This document shows positions 59,765 to 64,000 of a stretch of DNA of 64,000 bases, piece by piece. Location of the stretch: positions 2,861,001 to 2,925,000 of the forward strand of contig NZ_CP022253.1 in NCBI RefSeq assembly GCF_003119195.2. Direction: 5' to 3'. The stretch is from Azospirillum baldaniorum. Its GTDB lineage: Bacteria; Pseudomonadota; Alphaproteobacteria; Azospirillales; Azospirillaceae. A program made the position numbers and the translations under genes. Each line of letters opens with the position of its first letter. The stretch's first letter is position 1. A model generated the notes under the pieces. The model was not told where the DNA came from. It saw only the letters and a list, made by a program, of their open reading frames with translations, and ran no database searches.

Positions 59765-62038
59765 TTGGCGACCCAGGACATTCAGGATCAACCCCAGCGG
59801 CGGCAGTCGGCACCGGTCCCGGGACCGGTCTCGTTCGACCTGTCGACCGCGGCGGCCAGCGCGGTGCGCCGCACCACCGGCATGCTGCTGCGCCATAAGC
59901 TGCTGATCGGGACGGTGATCGTGCTGGGGACGGGCATCGCGGGTCTCGTCGCCCTGCGGATGACGCCGCTCTACACCGCCCAGACCCTGATCATGGTGGA
60001 GCACCGCAAGAACCAGGTGATGAACTACCAGGAGGTCGTCTCCGGCCTCTCGACGGAGCTGGGCGCCCTGCAGAGCGAGGTGGCGATCCTGAAATCCCCC
60101 GCCTTCGCGGAGAAGGTGGTCGACAAGCTCGGCCTGATGAACGACCCCGAGTTCAACGCGGCGCTGCGGCCCGAGCAGACCAACTGGTTCTACTACCTGA
60201 ATCCGAAGAATCTGGTGCCGGACTCCTGGTGGAACAGCGCCCGCGGCGATCGGCCCGAGATCGCGCTGAGCCCGGAGGAGAAGACGGCCAACGAGCGGAC
60301 CTCGGTCGTCAACAGCTTCATTGAAAATCTGGCGGTGCGCCCGCAGGGCCGGTCCTACGTCATCGCCGTCGATTTCGACAGCGAGGACCCGCGCAAGGCC
60401 TCGCTCATCGCCAACACCATCGGCGAGATGTACCTCGTCGACCAGCTCGACGAGAAGTTCAAGGCGGCCAAGCGCGCCACGGCCTGGCTGGAGGAGCGCA
60501 TCACGGAGCTGCGCCGCGAGGCCAAGATGACCGGCGAGGCGGCGGAGAAGTACCGCGCCGAAAGCGGCCTGACCAACGCCAACGGCGAAACCACCCTGAT
60601 CGCCCAGCAGCTGGCCGAGCTGAACACCAGCTACGTCCTGGCCCGCACCAAGCGTCAGGAGGCGGAGGCCAAGCTGCGCGAGGTGTCCACACTGGCGCAG
60701 AGCCCGCGCGGCGTCTCGGCCATCGGCGACGTGCTAGGGTCCCCCCTGATCCAGGCGCTGCGCCAGCAGGAGGTCGAGCTTCAGCGCAAGATCGCCGACG
60801 CCGCCAACAAGTACGGCGCCCGCCACCCGACGCTGACCGCGCTGCAGAGCGAGCTGCGCGACCTGCAGGGCCAGATCAAGGCCGACGTGGGCCGCATCGT
60901 CCAGAACCTGAGCAACGAGGTGGAGCTGGAGCGCGGGCGCGAGGCCGCCTTGAAGACCAACCTCGACCAGCTCCAGGCCCAGCGCAACCAGCAGCAGGAA
61001 TCCAACGTGACCCTGCGCACGCTGGAGCGCGACGCCGAGACCTCGCAGACCATGTACGAGGCGATGCTGACGCGCTTCCAGGAGATCGCCGGCCAGACCG
61101 AGATCCAGCAGCCCGACGCCCGCATCGTGTCGGAAGCGGCGATCCCCCTGAACCCGTCGCAGCCCAACAAGAAGATGATCGTTCTGCTGGCCCTGGTCGC
61201 CTCGGCGACGCTGGGTGTGCTGCTGGCGATGCTGCGCGAGCAGTCGGAGCGCGGCTTCCGCAGCCCGCACCAGTTCGAATCGGCGACCGGCGTGCGCTCG
61301 CTGGGCATCGTCCCGGCCATCGGTCGCCGCCGCCGCGGCACCTCGCCCGCCGACTACGCCATCGAAAAGCCGATGTCGGCCTTCGCCGAGGCGATGCAGA
61401 ACCTGCGGACCACGCTGCTGCTCGCCAACCCGGACGGCCACCAGCGGGTGATCCTGTTCAGTTCCTCCGTCCCCGGCGAGGGCAAGAGTTCGATCGCCGC
61501 GGCCTTCGCGCGGATCTGCGCCAACGCCGGCCAGAAGACGATCATCCTGGACTGCGACATGCGCCGCAAGGGCCTGCACCCGATGCTGGGGCTGGAGAAC
61601 CGGCACGGCCTCTACGAGGTGCTGTCCGGCGAATGCGCGCCGAACGAGGTGATCCAGACCGACCCGCGCACCGGCCTGCATTTCATCGCGTCGGGCCGCG
61701 GCTCCGCCCTGCCGCAGGACATGCTGGGCTCCAGCCGGATGCATCAGCTCATCTCGCGGCTGGCGCTGGAGTATGACCGGGTGATCCTGGACAGCCCGCC
61801 GGTGCTGGCGGTGTCGGAGGGCAAGCTGCTGGCGGCGCTGGCCGACCAGACGGTCTTCATCGTGCATTGGGGCAAGACCAAGCGGGAGACCGCCATGGCC
61901 GGGCTGAAGGAGATCGTCGAGGCGGGCGGCGAGGTGGTCGGCGTCCTGTTCTCCCAGGTCGATATCCGCCGCCACGCCCAGTACGAGTTCCCGGACAGCG
62001 GGCGCTACCACGGTTACCGCCGCTACTACGCGAACTGA
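59765..62038 (+). CDS. Exopolysaccharide chain-length regulator with BY-kinase domain (Wzz/Wzc-like)
   Basis: A 757-residue inner-membrane protein. A Wzz domain with a first helix (LLIGTVIVLGTGIAGLVALR, about 45-65) leads to a long periplasmic coiled coil and a second helix near residue 475 (MIVLLALVASATLGVLLAML). The cytoplasmic BY-kinase has Walker A SSVPGEGKSSIAAAFA, Walker A' ILDCDMRRKGLHP and Walker B VILDSPPVLAVSEG. The C-terminus carries five tyrosines (QYEFPDSGRYHGYRRYYAN), the autophosphorylation cluster. The start is TTG 59765 behind GAGGAGG. It controls polymer length in the exopolysaccharide locus that follows. Confidence 0.93.
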   Translation: MATQDIQDQPQRRQSAPVPGPVSFDLSTAAASAVRRTTGMLLRHKLLIGTVIVLGTGIAGLVALRMTPLYTAQTLIMVEHRKNQVMNYQEVVSGLSTELGALQSEVAILKSPAFAEKVVDKLGLMNDPEFNAALRPEQTNWFYYLNPKNLVPDSWWNSARGDRPEIALSPEEKTANERTSVVNSFIENLAVRPQGRSYVIAVDFDSEDPRKASLIANTIGEMYLVDQLDEKFKAAKRATAWLEERITELRREAKMTGEAAEKYRAESGLTNANGETTLIAQQLAELNTSYVLARTKRQEAEAKLREVSTLAQSPRGVSAIGDVLGSPLIQALRQQEVELQRKIADAANKYGARHPTLTALQSELRDLQGQIKADVGRIVQNLSNEVELERGREAALKTNLDQLQAQRNQQQESNVTLRTLERDAETSQTMYEAMLTRFQEIAGQTEIQQPDARIVSEAAIPLNPSQPNKKMIVLLALVASATLGVLLAMLREQSERGFRSPHQFESATGVRSLGIVPAIGRRRRGTSPADYAIEKPMSAFAEAMQNLRTTLLLANPDGHQRVILFSSSVPGEGKSSIAAAFARICANAGQKTIILDCDMRRKGLHPMLGLENRHGLYEVLSGECAPNEVIQTDPRTGLHFIASGRGSALPQDMLGSSRMHQLISRLALEYDRVILDSPPVLAVSEGKLLAALADQTVFIVHWGKTKRETAMAGLKEIVEAGGEVVGVLFSQVDIRRHAQYEFPDSGRYHGYRRYYAN

Positions 62039-62068
62039 CGGCGGCGCTTGAGAGAAGCGACGGTTTCG

Positions 62069-62154
62069 GGCCCCCACCCAACCCTCCCCCGCTTCGCAGG
62101 GGAGGGCTTCATCTCCTCCCCCTGCGAAAGCGGGGGGAGGTCGGGAGGGGGGGC
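62069..62154. repeat. GC-rich intergenic palindromic repeat, copy 7 (subtype B)
   Basis: Starts GGGCCCCCACCCAACCCTCC and ends AGGTCGGGAGGGGGGGCC; nearly identical to copy 3. It lies between the Wzz/BY-kinase and flippase genes, both on the plus strand. Confidence 0.8.
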
Positions 62155-62188
62155 CGACACGACACGCCCACACACCCGAAAAGATTCG

Positions 62189-63634
62189 ATGACCGCCGGA
62201 CGACGCATTTTCCTGAACATCCGCGCGCTGGGGCTGGCCCGCGTCGCCACGCTGCTGAGCGGGCTGATCACCACGGCCTGGACCGCGCGCGCTCTCGGAC
62301 CGGACGGGTTCGGTGTGCTCGGTTTCGGCACCTCGATGCTGGCCTACGCCGCGCTGTTCGTGAATCTCGGCCTGTCCACCTACGCGGTGCGCGAGATCGC
62401 CCGCGACCGGGAGAAGGCCACCGATCTCGCCGACCATGTGCTGACCCTGCGGATGCTGCTGGCCGTGCTGGTCGGCGGCCTCTACGCCCTGTTCGTGCTC
62501 CAGCTCGACAAATCGGCGCTGGTCAAGGCGGTGCTGCTGGTCCAGGCCATCCAGCTTCTCGGCAACGCGCTGCTGCTCGACTTCGTCTATCAGGCGACGG
62601 AACGGATGAGCGTCATCGCGGTGCGCGAGATCGGCACGTCGCTCGGCAACATGGTCGCCGTGCTGGCGCTGGTGCGCGGGCCGGACGATCTGGCCATCGC
62701 CGCCGGCATCACCGCCGTCTCCTTCGTCATCAACGCCGCCCTGATGCTGGCCCGCTTCAGCCACGATTTCCGGATGCCGCGGCCGCGGGTGGACCTCGTC
62801 AAATGGCGGGCGATCCTGAAGACCTCCGCCCCGATGGCGGTCAGCGTCTTCGCCTGGGCGCTGTTCTCCCACCTCGATCTGGTGATGCTGGGCTTCATGG
62901 CGCCGCAGACGGAGGTCGGCTGGTACGCCGCGGTGACCAAGCTGCTGGTGCTGTCGCTGACCGCAGGGAACATCATCCTCAGCGCCTTCATGCCGCAGCT
63001 CGCCGCCGCCTATGGCGACCGCGAGGCGATGCAGGCGCGGATGCGCGACTACGCCGCGACCATCCTGTCCATCGGCGCGCTGATCGCGGCGGGCGGCTTC
63101 ACCCTGGCCCCGGCCATCCTGGGCACCGTCTTCGGGCCGGCCTACGCGCCGGCCGCCGACACGCTGCGCCTGCTGATGATCGCGGTCGCCATCGTCCACA
63201 TCAACCTGACGATGGGCAACCCGCTGCTCGTCTGGCACCGGCAGACCGGCTACATGACCGCCATCCTGGTCGGTGGCCTGACCAACGCGGCGCTGAACCT
63301 GATCCTGATCCCGCGCTACGGGATCGAGGGCTCCGCGGCCGCCACCATCGTCGCGGAGCTGACCGCCATGACCGGCCTCGCCTGGCTGCACCGGCGGGCG
63401 GTCGGCCAACTCTATCTCGGAATCGCCGCGCGGGCGGCGCTGTGCGCAGCGCTCGCCATGGGGGCCACGCTGGGGCTGACCCGCGCGCTGCCGGAGCTGA
63501 TGGCCCCCGCGCACCCGCTGGCGGCCCTGCTGATCGGCGGAAGCGTGCTGGTCGCGGTCTACGCGCTGGCGGCTCTGCTCACCGGGCTGGTGCGTCCGTC
63601 GCGGCTGCGCCGGCTGATCATGGCGGCGGCATGA
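62189..63634 (+). CDS. Polysaccharide flippase (Wzx/oligosaccharide translocase family)
   Basis: A 481-residue membrane protein with 12-14 predicted helices. It begins RRIFLNIRALGLARVATLLS, then ARALGPDGFGVLGFGTSMLA and YAVREIARDREK, all typical of MATE-like MOP flippases. The middle has SVFAWALFSHLDLVMLGFMA and WYAAVTKLLVL. It would move lipid-linked repeat units across the inner membrane for polymerisation. ATG 62189 is the natural start; upstream in-frame sequence is repeat copy 7. Confidence 0.92.
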   Translation: MTAGRRIFLNIRALGLARVATLLSGLITTAWTARALGPDGFGVLGFGTSMLAYAALFVNLGLSTYAVREIARDREKATDLADHVLTLRMLLAVLVGGLYALFVLQLDKSALVKAVLLVQAIQLLGNALLLDFVYQATERMSVIAVREIGTSLGNMVAVLALVRGPDDLAIAAGITAVSFVINAALMLARFSHDFRMPRPRVDLVKWRAILKTSAPMAVSVFAWALFSHLDLVMLGFMAPQTEVGWYAAVTKLLVLSLTAGNIILSAFMPQLAAAYGDREAMQARMRDYAATILSIGALIAAGGFTLAPAILGTVFGPAYAPAADTLRLLMIAVAIVHINLTMGNPLLVWHRQTGYMTAILVGGLTNAALNLILIPRYGIEGSAAATIVAELTAMTGLAWLHRRAVGQLYLGIAARAALCAALAMGATLGLTRALPELMAPAHPLAALLIGGSVLVAVYALAALLTGLVRPSRLRRLIMAAA

Positions 63635-63864
63635 TGCGCCCGCCTCATCCCGAATCCCGAAGGACGCCGACCGGACGCGCCCTTGCCGCCGGTCCGGGGT
63701 ACCACGAACAAAACAATGCCCGATCAACGGCATAGCCAATTCACGCCACCCCGAACGGCCGGAACAATGCCGCGTTGCAAGACGTTCGGATTGCGCATGG
63801 CGCGGGTGGCGGATGGCGGCGCCTTTGGATGCATGCTCCAATCACTAAGCAGGATCGAAAGACT

Positions 63865-64000
63865 ATGCTCCCAAAGTCCTTTCCCGACCGGAACGTCTGC
63901 GTGCTCGGTCTCGGCTATGTCGGGCTGACGCTGGCCGTCGCCATGGCGGATGCGGGATTCCAGGTGCACGGCGTGGAGGTCCGGGACGAGGTGCTGGACA
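63865..64000 (+). CDS. Nucleotide-sugar dehydrogenase (UDP-glucose/UDP-ManNAc type), N-terminal end (partial)
   Basis: The first 45 codons are present; the gene continues past the window. NVCVLGLGYVGLTLAVAMAD is the NAD-binding Rossmann start of the UDP-glucose/GDP-mannose dehydrogenase family, where GLGYVGL is conserved. Such enzymes oxidise a nucleotide sugar to the uronic acid for polysaccharide synthesis, in line with the flippase and Wzz/BY-kinase upstream. The 230 bases before it show no coding sequence. Confidence 0.85.
   Translation, partial: MLPKSFPDRNVCVLGLGYVGLTLAVAMADAGFQVHGVEVRDEVLD

Noticed and set aside
62048..62188. N-terminal extension of the flippase containing TLPRFAGEG-like sequence
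   Set aside because: This is translation of a palindromic repeat; the same peptide appears beside other copies of the repeat. The real start is ATG 62189.

Overview
The window looks like the chromosome of a high-GC alphaproteobacterium of the Rhodospirillales, most probably Azospirillum or a close relative. The evidence is the very high GC coding bias, a C4-type 5-aminolevulinate synthase, a complete RegB/RegA redox two-component pair, the operon ffh-rpsP-rimM-trmD-rplS, and a family of GC-rich intergenic palindromes like those common in Azospirillum genomes. The genus is an inference from memory of these traits; no search was run. No rRNA, tRNA, CRISPR array, prophage or transposase gene is visible, so this is mostly core chromosome.

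Layout. 1-5.3 kb: the 3' end of a HemN-like gene, a glutathione S-transferase, a PrcB-like lipoprotein, and a minus-strand peptide-type ABC importer (binding protein and two permeases, no ATPase). 5.4-9.4 kb: an atypical crotonase, a DHA2 exporter, a small hypothetical and a LysR regulator. 9.4-9.8 kb: a gene-free stretch bounded by two plus-strand terminators and holding four tandem hairpins, my best candidate for an unannotated small RNA. 9.8-12.4 kb: a minus-strand envelope and stress group (two lipoproteins, a Gly/Pro/His-rich exported protein, a tandem-domain universal stress protein). 12.9-20.7 kb: a PAS-GGDEF-EAL protein with a degenerate GGDEF, a GST, a class III aminotransferase, hemA behind a perfect FNR/FixK-type box, a PadR-like regulator and an Hpt-pseudoreceiver protein. 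20.8-25.9 kb: an SDR, a ChaN-PDZ protein, a NUDIX hydrolase, RmuC and a cold-shock protein. 26.0-28.2 kb: def-fmt-truA. 28.3-31.3 kb: a LivH-type permease with a lipoprotein-like N-terminus, then an EVE/VOC/WYL-regulator set whose regulator seems to start at CTG. 31.4-38.3 kb: leuC, an EamA transporter and the rplS-trmD-rimM-rpsP-ffh translation and secretion genes. 38.6-44.6 kb: a pentapeptide-repeat protein, a J-domain protein, an exported protein, and a coupled PAS-GAF-GGDEF/DUF2336 pair whose first PAS domain is split by a frameshift. 44.8-48.3 kb: a HAD nucleotidase, dapD and dapE. 48.4-51.6 kb: cobT divergent from cobS-cobC, then a PNPOx-fold protein. 51.7-54.6 kb: lpxD and an ABC-2 exporter. 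54.7-56.6 kb: regB-regA. 56.7-59.5 kb: an EamA transporter with an AraC regulator, and a DUF2892 membrane protein with a Crp/Fnr regulator. 59.8-64 kb: the start of an exopolysaccharide locus (Wzz/BY-kinase, flippase, nucleotide-sugar dehydrogenase).

Themes. Oxygen and redox control recurs: the HemN end, hemA with an FNR-type box, RegB/RegA, and a Crp/Fnr regulator with FNR-like recognition residues. Signalling proteins with altered catalytic sites recur too: the degenerate GGDEF, the Hpt protein whose receiver lacks its Asp, and the crotonase lacking both usual glutamates. Eight copies of a palindromic repeat, in three sequence subtypes, lie in intergenic spaces: four between convergent genes and three between genes on the same strand (one more short core follows hemA).
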